A DNA stretch of 5,803 nt, from the NCBI GenBank assembly GCA_028718465.1, contig JAQULX010000204.1:1-5803 (forward strand). Reading direction: 5' to 3'. The stretch is from Dehalococcoidales bacterium. Lineage in GTDB: Bacteria > Chloroflexota > Dehalococcoidia > Dehalococcoidales > UBA3254. A program made the translations under genes and the position numbers. Shown in pieces: positions 1 to 5,803 of this stretch. The notes under the pieces are model-generated. The model worked only from the letters and a program-made list of their open reading frames with translations. It was not told where the DNA came from and searched no databases. Positions within the stretch are counted from its first letter, which is position 1, and each line of letters starts with the position of its first letter.

Positions 1-637
1 TCGGAATCGGAACTACCGAGACCGTAGTTTCCGAAACGACTTCGGAAGCCGAACGCTGAATTGCCTGGGAGAGTATCTCCTGGGATTTTTCGTTGGCTTG
101 CTGCTGGAGAGTGGCCTCCCATTCGCGGAGCCGGCGGGCAGTCTCTTCTTTCATTTCCGCTTCCATGTTTTCCAGCAGTATCTGTTTGGCATCCGAGCTG
201 GACAACTGGGATATCTCTTCCAGCTTCTTGAGTTGTTTGTCCCGGATTTCCGAGATATTGGAGCGCATGGCTTCGATCTCTTTTTCCCGGTTGTTCAAAT
301 TGCGGTCCCGGTGTTCCAGGTTTTCCAGTTTGCGATCCAGTGAGTCGATTTTCTGTGTTAACCTGTTCTCCTGACGCTGGAGATCAGAACGCCGCTGCCG
401 GTATTCGGATTCAGCGGTATTTTTCGCCTTTTCGGCTTCCAGCCGGGCGGCGTCAACGATGTTCTTGGCTTCTGAGCGAGCTTCGGCCTCAATGCGGGCC
501 GCTTTTCTTTCGGCAATGCGGTATCTTCTGCCCATAACTGCGCCCCGGAAGAAAAAGAAGCCGAAGGCGCCGGCTACAATGCCGATGATGAAGGCAGCCA
601 GGATACCCACGCCCAGCAATAAAGTACTTATATCCAA
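1..637 (-). CDS. rny: Ribonuclease Y, N-terminal part (cut by the window edge)
   Basis: RNase Y is a membrane-anchored endoribonuclease that starts mRNA decay. The window holds the first 212 codons. Residues about 4-30 form one hydrophobic membrane segment (starting ISTLLLGVGILAAF) followed by basic residues (GRRYR). Residues about 40-190 are a long charged coiled coil rich in Glu, Lys, Arg and Ala. The last visible residues (SEVVSETTVSVVPIP) are the family's characteristic lead-in to the KH domain, so the KH and HD (metal phosphodiesterase) domains lie off the left edge. The start is TTG at 637: the codon just before it is an in-frame TAA, a good AAGGGGG site lies six bases upstream, and the next in-frame ATG (codon 35) would remove the anchor. 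It follows recX by 46 bases and is probably co-transcribed with it. Identification is firm although the catalytic half is not visible. Confidence 0.93.
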   Translation of the reverse strand, partial: MDISTLLLGVGILAAFIIGIVAGAFGFFFFRGAVMGRRYRIAERKAARIEAEARSEAKNIVDAARLEAEKAKNTAESEYRQRRSDLQRQENRLTQKIDSLDRKLENLEHRDRNLNNREKEIEAMRSNISEIRDKQLKKLEEISQLSSSDAKQILLENMEAEMKEETARRLREWEATLQQQANEKSQEILSQAIQRSASEVVSETTVSVVPIP

Positions 638-643
638 TTAGTT

Positions 644-650
644 CCCCCTT
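644..650 (-). promoter_or_regulatory. Ribosome binding site of rny
   Basis: AAGGGGG lies six bases before TTG 637 and fixes that unusual start codon. The G run could pair with the C run at 669-672, so access to it may depend on RNA folding. Confidence 0.75.
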
Positions 651-654
651 AATG

Positions 655-683
655 AAAAATATTTAAACGGGGATGAATACCCC
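655..683 (-). other. Weak hairpin between recX and rny
   Basis: Directly after the recX stop codon the minus strand reads GGGG, a seven-base loop (TATTCAT), then CCCC, then an AT-rich stretch ending in five T. Flanking TTAA sequences could extend the stem across a two-base bulge. This could be a weak terminator or attenuator lowering rny transcription, or only a small leader structure. The four-pair core is too short for a confident terminator call. Confidence 0.3.
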
Positions 684-1364
684 TTAATCCACTATTTCGG
701 CTTCTTCGGTGGTTTCCGGCATTTCTCCTTGTTCGCCGGTCCGTTCCAGCCAGACCTTTTTGATTATGCTATTGATTACCCCGTAATTAAATCCCCTTCT
801 TTGAAGATAGCTGCCCAGCCGACGGCGGAAAACCTGATAGTCAGCCAGGGGCAAGGTGCGCGCTTTCATCAACGCCGCCCGGTACGCGTTGGCAGCTTCA
901 TCCATATCCTCAATCGCTTCATCGATGACCTCGGATTCCACACCCTTGCGTCTCAACTCCATCTTGACCAATCTCTGGCCGCGCGGCTTGAATGAATCAC
1001 GGTTCTCTTTCCAGAATTCCGCAAAGGCGGCATCATCCAGCAGTCCCAGCCTCTTTAGCTGTTCTGTTACCCGCTCGATATCCGCAGCATCATATCCATG
1101 CCGCGCCAGCCGTTCCCGCGTTTCAGCCTCGCTGCGCGGACGGTAGCTCAAAAAGCGGAAAGCGGCGTTCAGGCAGCGCTGGAAGCGGTCCGACCCGGTT
1201 AGCATATCAACTTCTGCTGATGTCAACTCCAGGCCGACCCTCAGTTTTTCTTTTACAACCACCTCGTTATCCAGGCTGAAAGCGAACTTCCCATCCAGAT
1301 ATACGTTAGAACGCCGGACTCTGGGATTTCTACCGGCTTTGATAGCGGTTATTTTACCTTTCAC
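684..1364 (-). CDS. recX: Regulatory protein RecX
   Basis: RecX binds RecA filaments and blocks or caps their growth, limiting recombination and the SOS response. The protein is 226 residues, within the usual family range. The N-terminus (KITAIKAGRNPRVRRSNVYL, then DGKFAFSL) is the typical leading region. Three-helix RecX repeats follow: about 62-105 (LNAAFRFLSYRPRSEAETRE), about 106-155 (LGLLDDAAFAEFWKENRDSF, with KPRGQ and LRRKGV after it), and a last one about 158-205 ending YLQRRGFNYGVINSIIKKV. The C-terminal tail is acidic. GTG 1364 is chosen as start because AGGGAG lies just upstream and it matches where the family begins. A longer frame from TTG 1400 would start inside the loop of the recA terminator and is rejected. 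It lies 93 bases after recA; the terminator between them suggests low expression by read-through. Confidence 0.93.
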   Translation of the reverse strand: MKGKITAIKAGRNPRVRRSNVYLDGKFAFSLDNEVVVKEKLRVGLELTSAEVDMLTGSDRFQRCLNAAFRFLSYRPRSEAETRERLARHGYDAADIERVTEQLKRLGLLDDAAFAEFWKENRDSFKPRGQRLVKMELRRKGVESEVIDEAIEDMDEAANAYRAALMKARTLPLADYQVFRRRLGSYLQRRGFNYGVINSIIKKVWLERTGEQGEMPETTEEAEIVD

Positions 1365-1367
1365 ATT

Positions 1368-1373
1368 CTCCCT
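1368..1373 (-). promoter_or_regulatory. Ribosome binding site of recX
   Basis: AGGGAG lies three bases before GTG 1364, which is tight spacing. It begins two bases after the T-run of the recA terminator, so terminator and ribosome site are almost fused. It supports the GTG start over the upstream TTG. Confidence 0.6.
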
Positions 1374-1375
1374 AT

Positions 1376-1413
1376 AAAAAAACAAAAAGGCTGAGGTCAA
1401 AGGCCTCAGCCTT
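1376..1413 (-). terminator. Intrinsic terminator after recA
   Basis: On the minus strand, a perfect ten-pair stem (AAGGCTGAGG at 1413-1404 with CCTCAGCCTT at 1396-1387) closes a seven-base loop. It runs straight into T5-G-T7, ending at 1376. This is a textbook Rho-independent terminator, placed 44 bases after the recA stop. In Escherichia coli a terminator between recA and recX is known to restrict recX to read-through transcripts; the same layout is seen here. Confidence 0.92.
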
Positions 1414-1457
1414 GAATATTCACTTTTTATACTAAGATAACCCGGATTAATTCGGGA

Positions 1458-2525
1458 TTACTCAGCGCTTCCGCCATCATTCGGAGGTATAGATACAGTA
1501 GTGGCTGAGGCGCGTATCTTCTGCTCTATCTCCATGGCGAGTTCAGGATGCTGGATTAAATAAGTTTTCGCATTCTCTCTACCCTGACCGAGCCGAAGAT
1601 CGCCGTAGGAGTAAAAAGCCCCGGCCTTACTGACATAACCCTGCTGTACGCCCAGATCGATAATGTCGCCTTCTTTACTTATGCCGTGAGAAAACATGAT
1701 GTCGAATTCAGCGCTTTTGAAAGGAGGAGCAACCTTGTTTTTAACGATCTTGGCTTTCACGTGGTTGCCCACCGCTTCACCGCCCTGCATGATTGTCTCG
1801 GTACGTCTCAGGTCTATTCTAACAGAACTGTAGAACTTCAAAGCCCTACCGCCGGGAGTTACTTCCGGATTTCCGTAGACGATACCTACCTTTTCACGAA
1901 GTTGGTTAATAAAGATTACCACTGTATTCGATTTAGAGATTGCGGCTGCCAGTTTTCTCAAAGCCTGTGACATCAGGCGAGCTTGCAGACCGACGTGAGC
2001 GTCCCCCATTTCTCCTTCGATTTCTGCCTGGGGGACCAGGGCGGCAACACTATCTACCACAATAATATCCACACCGCCACGTACCAGTGCTTCAGTAATT
2101 TCCAGTGCTTGTTCTCCAGTGTCAGGTTGAGAGATGTAAAGGTCTTCGGTCTTGACGCCGCAACCAGCTGCATAAGAGCGGTCCAGTGCATGCTCTACAT
2201 CAATATAAGCTGCTACCTCTCCCCGCTTCTGAGCTTCGGCAATGATATGCTGGGCCAGGGTGGTCTTACCGGATGCTTCCGGACCGTAAATTTCCGTAAT
2301 ACGTCCTTTGGGTACACCCCCCACACCCAGAGCTATATCCAGAGCCAGTGATCCGCTGGGTATGACATCAATCGGTGTTGATGTATTTTCCCCCAGTTTC
2401 ATCACTGAACCTTTACCAAAACGTTTTTCTATTTGATTGATCGCCAGTTCCAATGCTTTTGCTTTATCGGAACTTTCGTTGACTTTTGTTTTTTCTATGG
2501 CCATATTCTTCGTTTTTTTATCCAT
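1458..2525 (-). CDS. recA: Recombinase RecA
   Basis: RecA is the ATP-dependent strand-exchange protein of homologous recombination and the co-protease that triggers LexA self-cleavage. It is 355 residues and full length. Visible motifs are Walker A GPEASGKT (81-88), the catalytic Glu in YIDVEHALD (E111), Walker B DIIVVDSV (D158), loop L1 around [16 protein letters not shown] (168-183), the switch Gln in FINQLR (Q208), and loop L2 with [15 protein letters not shown] (218-232). The C-terminus ([10 protein letters not shown]) is short and less acidic than that of E. coli. The start is ATG 2525: an in-frame TAA lies ten codons upstream and a modest GGGAAAAG precedes it. ATG at codon 8 is a possible alternative, because the first seven residues (MDKKTKN) are not conserved. 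No intein or frameshift is seen. A promoter lies upstream and a strong terminator downstream. Confidence 0.98.
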   Translation of the reverse strand: MDKKTKNMAIEKTKVNESSDKAKALELAINQIEKRFGKGSVMKLGENTSTPIDVIPSGSLALDIALGVGGVPKGRITEIYGPEASGKTTLAQHIIAEAQKRGEVAAYIDVEHALDRSYAAGCGVKTEDLYISQPDTGEQALEITEALVRGGVDIIVVDSVAALVPQAEIEGEMGDAHVGLQARLMSQALRKLAAAISKSNTVVIFINQLREKVGIVYGNPEVTPGGRALKFYSSVRIDLRRTETIMQGGEAVGNHVKAKIVKNKVAPPFKSAEFDIMFSHGISKEGDIIDLGVQQGYVSKAGAFYSYGDLRLGQGRENAKTYLIQHPELAMEIEQKIRASATTVSIPPNDGGSAE

Positions 2526-2567
2526 TCTTTTCCCGGTCGATTCATCCGGTTCTTATGTACAATTCCT

Positions 2568-2592
2568 CTCAATTATCATAACATAATATGAG
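2568..2592. promoter_or_regulatory. Imperfect inverted repeat over the recA promoter (candidate operator)
   Basis: CTCAATTAT (2568-2576) and ATAATATGAG (2583-2592) are mirror arms separated by six bases, differing by one inserted base. The repeat covers the -10 box and most of the spacer of the recA promoter, where a repressor would act. It is not the Gram-positive LexA box (GAAC-N4-GTTC) nor the E. coli box (CTGT-N8-ACAG). The arms are AT-rich, so chance is a real alternative. Confidence 0.35.
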
Positions 2593-2603
2593 TTTTGCCT
2601 CAA
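2575..2603 (-). promoter_or_regulatory. recA promoter
   Basis: On the minus strand, TTGAGG (2603-2598) and TATGAT (2580-2575) are separated by exactly 17 bases, a good sigma-70-type match. Transcription would begin near 2568, giving a leader of about 43 bases before ATG 2525. It lies in the 147-base gap after the flavoprotein gene, so recA does not depend on that gene's promoter. Confidence 0.65.
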
Positions 2604-2672
2604 GTAAATATGAGCAAAAAACAAGTCTTGATAAGGTTAGCTTGCACTAAAGCATATCACATGGATAATCGA

Positions 2673-4067
2673 CTATGCAATACCCTCCCGGCGCATGATT
2701 TCGCGGGCTGCGACTACCCCGGAAGCGGAGGCCAGACTCAAACCGCGGCTGACGCCTGCCCCATCCCCTGCCCCGAAAAGGTTGCGGACCTCGGTCTCCA
2801 TAACTGGGCTGAGCTGCGGACGTAGAGAGTAGAACTTAACCTCAACCCCGTACAGCAGGGTATGCCGGGATGCCACACCGGGCGCGAGACCATCCATCGC
2901 CTGGAGCATCTCGATAATACCTTTTAAATGACGGTAGGGCAGCACAAAGCTGAGATCGCCCGGAACAGCGCTTTTCAGGGTAGGTTGGACAAGTCCTTTT
3001 CCAATGCGGGTGTTGTTTGTCCGGTGACCGCTGGTCAGGTCGCCTAACCTCTGGACCAGCACGCCTCCACTGAGGATATTGGCCAGGCGAGCGATATACT
3101 TGCCATAGGCGATAGGTTCATGGAACGGCGCGGTAAAATCCGTGCTGACGAGAATGGCAAAGTTAGTATTTTCCGTGCATCTGTCCGCGTAGCTGTGTCC
3201 GTTAACCGTGACTACCGGATCGGCCCCGCCGGTATTTTCCATAGTAACCTCGCCGCCCGGACACATGCAGAACGTGCGGATGCGGTCGTCAAAGCTTTTG
3301 GAAAAATACTCCAGCTTGGCTTCGTAAAGCACGCCGGTCAGGTTGTCCATTACTGCCCTGGGGACCTCGACCCTGACTCCAACATCCACCGGATTATTAT
3401 GCATGGTCAGACCCAGCCGTTGAGCTTCCCTGGAAAGCCAGTCAGCCCCCTCCCGTCCGGGCGCCAGAATCAGATATTTACACTCATATATTTCTCCATC
3501 AGCGGTCTCGATTCCCTTCACTTCACCGTTCTCCACTATCACACGGGTGGCGACGGTCTCCAGCTTGACCTCAAGATGGTTATTAAGATGGTCGCGCATC
3601 GCCTTTAGAACGGAGTAACAATTTTCCGTGCCCATGTGACGCAGCGGCACCGGTACCAGTTTCAGGTCTGATAAGGTCGCCTGATGGCGGATTCTTTCCA
3701 CTTCGGGATCCACGCCGTACATTTTCTCCGGCGCTCCAAAACGCAGATAGACCTGGTCGATGTATCTCAAGAGCTCCCTGGTCTTGACCTCTCCCAGATA
3801 ATCCTTGAGCCAGCCTCCAACCTCCGGTGTTAAAGTCAGTTTTCCATCACTGAAGGCGCCGGCTCCCCCCAGACCGCAGACCAGGTTGCAGGGCGAGCAG
3901 GAGAGGCACTGCCGTGAACTGTTTCGTGCCGGACATATACGGCCGCCCAGGTCCTTGCCCTTCTCCAGCAGTAAAAGGCTTAATCCGGAATCCTGGGTTA
4001 TCTCCATGGCGGCAAAGACGCCGGCTGGTCCGCTGCCGATAATAATTACATCATATTTCTTTACCAT
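2673..4067 (-). CDS. FAD-dependent dehydrogenase-like flavoprotein (COG2509 type)
   Basis: This is a 464-residue FAD/NAD(P)-binding oxidoreductase of unknown substrate. The N-terminal Rossmann motif is GSGPAG (11-16), with the acidic ribose-binding residue at E35 (LLLLEKG). The C-terminal FAD motif is FGAGDGAGVSRG (431-442) with D435. A cysteine group (C45, C54, C57, C60, C64) lies between the first FAD motif and GLGGAGAFSDGKL (65-77). A second short pair is in TFCMCPGGEV (C267, C269). These features resemble COG2509 proteins, which are widespread in anaerobes and lack a settled reaction. There is no signal peptide or clear membrane segment, so it is probably cytoplasmic. ATG 4067 is chosen because AAAGGA lies five bases upstream and MVKKYDVIIIG is the normal family start; eleven extra codons upstream would run into the promoter. 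No obvious terminator follows it. Confidence 0.85.
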   Translation of the reverse strand: MVKKYDVIIIGSGPAGVFAAMEITQDSGLSLLLLEKGKDLGGRICPARNSSRQCLSCSPCNLVCGLGGAGAFSDGKLTLTPEVGGWLKDYLGEVKTRELLRYIDQVYLRFGAPEKMYGVDPEVERIRHQATLSDLKLVPVPLRHMGTENCYSVLKAMRDHLNNHLEVKLETVATRVIVENGEVKGIETADGEIYECKYLILAPGREGADWLSREAQRLGLTMHNNPVDVGVRVEVPRAVMDNLTGVLYEAKLEYFSKSFDDRIRTFCMCPGGEVTMENTGGADPVVTVNGHSYADRCTENTNFAILVSTDFTAPFHEPIAYGKYIARLANILSGGVLVQRLGDLTSGHRTNNTRIGKGLVQPTLKSAVPGDLSFVLPYRHLKGIIEMLQAMDGLAPGVASRHTLLYGVEVKFYSLRPQLSPVMETEVRNLFGAGDGAGVSRGLSLASASGVVAAREIMRREGIA

Positions 4068-4072
4068 AATAT

Positions 4073-4078
4073 TCCTTT
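4073..4078 (-). promoter_or_regulatory. Ribosome binding site of the flavoprotein gene
   Basis: AAAGGA lies five bases before ATG 4067 and decides this start over an in-frame ATG at 4100. Confidence 0.75.
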
Positions 4079-4085
4079 GCCCGGT

Positions 4086-4116
4086 ATTATAATAACACAT
4101 ACGAAGATGGAGTCAA
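4086..4116 (-). promoter_or_regulatory. Promoter of the flavoprotein gene
   Basis: On the minus strand, TTGACT (4116-4111) is followed by TATTAT (4094-4089, spacer 16) or the overlapping perfect TATAAT (4091-4086, spacer 19). Either would start transcription near 4079-4082, only about 12-15 bases before the start codon. The leader would then hold little more than the ribosome binding site. Confidence 0.55.
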
Positions 4117-4307
4117 ATAGAATTTTGTACCCCCCTGGACAGGCCATACCCAGGGTATACCAGATAGCCTTCCCATTCCTTCTCTACTGTCATGCTGGAG
4201 GCCTCGAATGGAATACCTTTGTCCCTGCTGAAGCTTCATAATAGCAATTGACTTCATCGTGACAAGAGTCCGGGTTATTCCGGCTGGCTCACTGCAATCT
4301 ATCATTG

Positions 4308-4337
4308 TTGACTTAACCGGATTAGCCGTTATAAGAT
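4308..4337 (+). promoter_or_regulatory. Promoter of the M24-like gene
   Basis: TTGACT (4308-4313) is followed by TATAAG (4330-4335, spacer 16) or TAAGAT (4332-4337, spacer 18). The predicted start near 4343 gives a leader of about 35 bases containing a strong ribosome site. Confidence 0.55.
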
Positions 4338-4361
4338 AGCTTCATACAAAAACGCCCTTCC

Positions 4362-4370
4362 AAAGGGAGG
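4362..4370 (+). promoter_or_regulatory. Ribosome binding site of the M24-like gene
   Basis: AAAGGGAGG lies seven bases before ATG 4378. It is the strongest ribosome site in the window and selects ATG 4378 over the in-frame ATGs at codons 5 and 8. Confidence 0.85.
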
Positions 4371-4377
4371 ATTTGAT

Positions 4378-5469
4378 ATGAGCATCTCCATGCAAGAAAT
4401 GGACCGTCGCTACTCAGCTATCCGGGACTGGATGCGGCGTCGGGAAGTTGACTGCCTGATTGCCTCCGGACGTCCTGATTATTTTAATCGCGGTAATATC
4501 CGCTATCTGACCGGTCTGGGGAACGGCGGGCACTGCATTTTCCCTTTTGAAGGCACACCGGTTCTGCTGGTCGGCCGCAAGATTGAGCTTTATTACAGGA
4601 AAGAGATTCCTCTGGATGTTATCGAAGCCGGTAACCCGGTCGAAACGGCCGGCCGGGAAATTGCCCGTTTCGATAAGGGAAATAAGCTGGGTATCATAGG
4701 TTTCGACCAGACGCTCGATCCCCTGTACAAATACATCGAGGAAAAATACAAAGGCAGGCTGGTGGATGCGACTGAAATCTTCGAACCCCTGCGACTGATC
4801 AAGAGCGATGAGGAGATTGAAAAGATCAGGATCTCCTCCTGGATCGCAGACAAGGTCTTTCATATGCTGCGTGAAATAGTGCGGCCTGGCCTCAGTGATT
4901 TCGAAATATATGGCGCCGTGAAGCATATGATTTATAATCACGGCTGCGAATATTCCATGGACTTGCTGGATGCTAACGGCGCCACCATGAATATGAAATT
5001 CAATCCGGTCGGCGATCGGCTGTCAGCCGGCGGCACGCTTTTTATGGAGATCACTCCGGCTTATGACGGATATTACGGCCAATTGCCGGTAACTATCCCG
5101 GTGGTCAATCCTCCGGCCTATATCAGAAAAATGGCTCAGGCCTGGGCCCGGGCCCAGGAAGCCGGCTCAGCGCTTCTTCGTCCGGGCACGAAGGCATCCG
5201 AAATCTACCACACCATGCGGAAAAGCGTCCTTGAGAGCGGTTATTTATATCCCTTCCGCCCCGGACATGCTCTCGGTCTGGATGCGACCGATTTCTGGTC
5301 CATCACCGAGACAAATGATACCGTTCTCCAACCTCGCATGACCCTGGCAGTGCATCCCCCAATTATCAAGGAGATGGGTGGTGACGGCTTTGGCGCCGGT
5401 TATACTTACCTGATTACGGAAACCGGCGCGGAAAAGCTCAGCCAGGTAAATTTAGCTGAGATGTATTGA
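4378..5469 (+). CDS. M24-fold (aminopeptidase P/creatinase-like) protein lacking most metal ligands
   Basis: The 363-residue protein has the two-domain layout of M24B proteins: an N-terminal creatinase-like domain (about 8-135) and a pita-bread domain (about 140-355). The linker IKSDEEIEKIRISSWIADKV (141-160) and VRPGLSDFEI (168-177) are typical. Active M24 peptidases bind two metal ions with Asp, Asp, His, Glu, Glu. By my alignment those positions here are E224 (LFMEITPAYDG), Q235 (YYGQLPVT, where YxSDxTRT is usual), H297 (PGHALGLD), H326 (LAVHPPI, where EPG is usual) and G341 (GAGYTYLITETG, where IED is usual). Only the His is kept. Proline peptidase activity is therefore unlikely. Creatinase shows that this fold can work without metal, so a metal-free hydrolase or a binding role is possible. 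There is no signal peptide. It has its own promoter and strong ribosome site, and the frame is intact. Confidence 0.82.
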   Translation: MSISMQEMDRRYSAIRDWMRRREVDCLIASGRPDYFNRGNIRYLTGLGNGGHCIFPFEGTPVLLVGRKIELYYRKEIPLDVIEAGNPVETAGREIARFDKGNKLGIIGFDQTLDPLYKYIEEKYKGRLVDATEIFEPLRLIKSDEEIEKIRISSWIADKVFHMLREIVRPGLSDFEIYGAVKHMIYNHGCEYSMDLLDANGATMNMKFNPVGDRLSAGGTLFMEITPAYDGYYGQLPVTIPVVNPPAYIRKMAQAWARAQEAGSALLRPGTKASEIYHTMRKSVLESGYLYPFRPGHALGLDATDFWSITETNDTVLQPRMTLAVHPPIIKEMGGDGFGAGYTYLITETGAEKLSQVNLAEMY

Positions 5470-5477
5470 TCTCCGGT

Positions 5478-5803
5478 TTATCTCTTCGCGGCGGTTTCAG
5501 CCGCAGCATACCGGGCAGTCAGCGCCACATCGACGAACAGCAAAGGCCGGTTTATCTTTTTAACGGTTAACGGGCAGTGATGCAGTCCGGCCGGTATGTG
5601 GAGTACGGTGGGCTGTGTGATCAGCACCTGCTCCTGTTCCTCGCCCAGGAACATCTCAACCTCGGCATCAAAATCATGCGCATTGTCCGGGTTCGCCGAG
5701 AAAAAGCACAGGTACTGGTCAAAGGTATGCTTGTGGTTTTTATCGTTCAGAACGCGCGGATCTACCACGTAGATGCAATCCAGGGAAAAATTCCCGGCCC
5801 CGA
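5478..5803 (-). CDS. Cupin-like protein, C-terminal part (5' end off the right edge)
   Basis: The frame is open to the window edge; the last 107 codons and the TAA stop are present. Residues here are numbered from the first visible codon. The segment GAGNFSLDCIYVVDPRVLND starts a small beta-rich domain. A cupin-type first motif is seen in NHKHTFDQY (H23, H25), with Gln at the place of the usual Glu (Q29). AEVEMFLGEEQE (46-57) follows, and the second motif is IPAGLHHCPL (P70, G72, H75). Cupins are barrel proteins that often bind one metal through two or three His and a Glu; the substrate cannot be told from the sequence. A GTG at 5768 would be an internal start and is not chosen, because coding sequence continues before it. 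It converges on the M24-like gene with an 8-base gap and no visible terminator. Confidence 0.7.
   Translation of the reverse strand, partial: GAGNFSLDCIYVVDPRVLNDKNHKHTFDQYLCFFSANPDNAHDFDAEVEMFLGEEQEQVLITQPTVLHIPAGLHHCPLTVKKINRPLLFVDVALTARYAAAETAAKR

Larger units (their letters stand above)
4068..4377. other. Divergent intergenic region of 310 bases
   Basis: This stretch separates the flavoprotein gene (leftward) from the M24-like gene (rightward), with one promoter near each end. The roughly 190 bases between the two -35 boxes hold no convincing gene. Visible structure includes ATACCC-A-GGGTAT (4146-4158), a CCCTGG/CCAGGG stem around an 11-base loop at about 4132-4154, and arms TTCCCATTC (4170-4178) and GAATGGAA (4206-4213) with one bulged base. 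None is followed by a T-run. A 72-codon frame on the minus strand (4087-4305) has no ribosome site and overlaps the promoter. Confidence 0.6.

Noticed and set aside
1365..1400. Twelve-codon N-terminal extension of recX from TTG 1400
   Set aside because: The start lies in the loop of the recA terminator and the added residues (MTSAFLFFYREN) are just the translated terminator arm and T-run.
1371..1400. Possible recX promoter, TTGACC and TATAGG with an 18-base spacer
   Set aside because: The -35 box is terminator stem-loop sequence, the -10 is poor, and transcription would begin at the start codon itself.
2502..2552. Sixteen-codon upstream reading frame overlapping the recA start
   Set aside because: It has no ribosome site and its existence is expected by chance.
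2610..2660. CAAG/CTTG pairing followed by six T after the flavoprotein gene, considered as its terminator
   Set aside because: The stem has only four pairs around a long loop.
3120..3608. 162-codon plus-strand frame within the flavoprotein gene
   Set aside because: It is opposite a conserved coding sequence and its translation has no recognisable features.
4087..4305. 72-codon open frame on the minus strand in the divergent intergenic region
   Set aside because: It has no ribosome site, overlaps the flavoprotein promoter, and its translation shows no recognisable domain.
4414..4941. 175-codon open frame antisense to the M24-like gene
   Set aside because: It is a shadow of a gene with clear homology and a strong ribosome site; its translation shows no domain and no ribosome site.
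5488..5504. GCGGC/GCCGC hairpin near the convergent gene ends, considered as a bidirectional terminator
   Set aside because: It lies inside the cupin coding sequence and has no T-run on either strand.

Overview
The window carries six protein genes, two of them cut by its edges. It looks like a chromosomal segment of a bacterium with roughly balanced base composition. The order recA-recX-rny, the RecA sequence and the style of the neighbouring proteins suggest Chloroflexota, probably class Dehalococcoidia. That placement is inference from remembered family sequences and was not tested by a search.

Left part (1 to about 2600, minus strand): a DNA-repair and RNA-decay block transcribed right to left. 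recA (1458-2525) has a recognisable sigma-70-type promoter at 2575-2603. It is followed by a strong intrinsic terminator (1376-1413) that sits directly against the ribosome binding site of recX (684-1364). recX is followed after 46 bases by rny (RNase Y), whose membrane anchor and coiled coil are in the window and whose catalytic part lies beyond position 1. The terminator implies that RecA is made in excess over its inhibitor RecX, and that recX and rny depend on read-through or on a weaker promoter.

Middle (2673-4067, minus): a complete FAD-dependent dehydrogenase-like flavoprotein of the COG2509 type, with a cysteine cluster just after its FAD-binding motif. It has its own promoter and a very short leader. 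It lies upstream of recA in the same orientation, but recA has a separate promoter.

Right part: a 310-base divergent intergenic region (4068-4377) with a promoter at each end and some inverted repeats between. Then comes a plus-strand gene (4378-5469) for a protein with the creatinase/aminopeptidase P (M24) fold in which four of the five expected metal ligands are replaced. Converging on it, 8 bases away, is the end of a small cupin-like protein (5478-5803, open at the right edge).

No tRNA, rRNA, CRISPR array, insertion sequence or phage gene was seen. Most of the window is ordinary housekeeping sequence. The best lead for something undescribed is the well-expressed-looking but apparently metal-free M24 homologue and its cupin neighbour. 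The sequence does not by itself show a new system.
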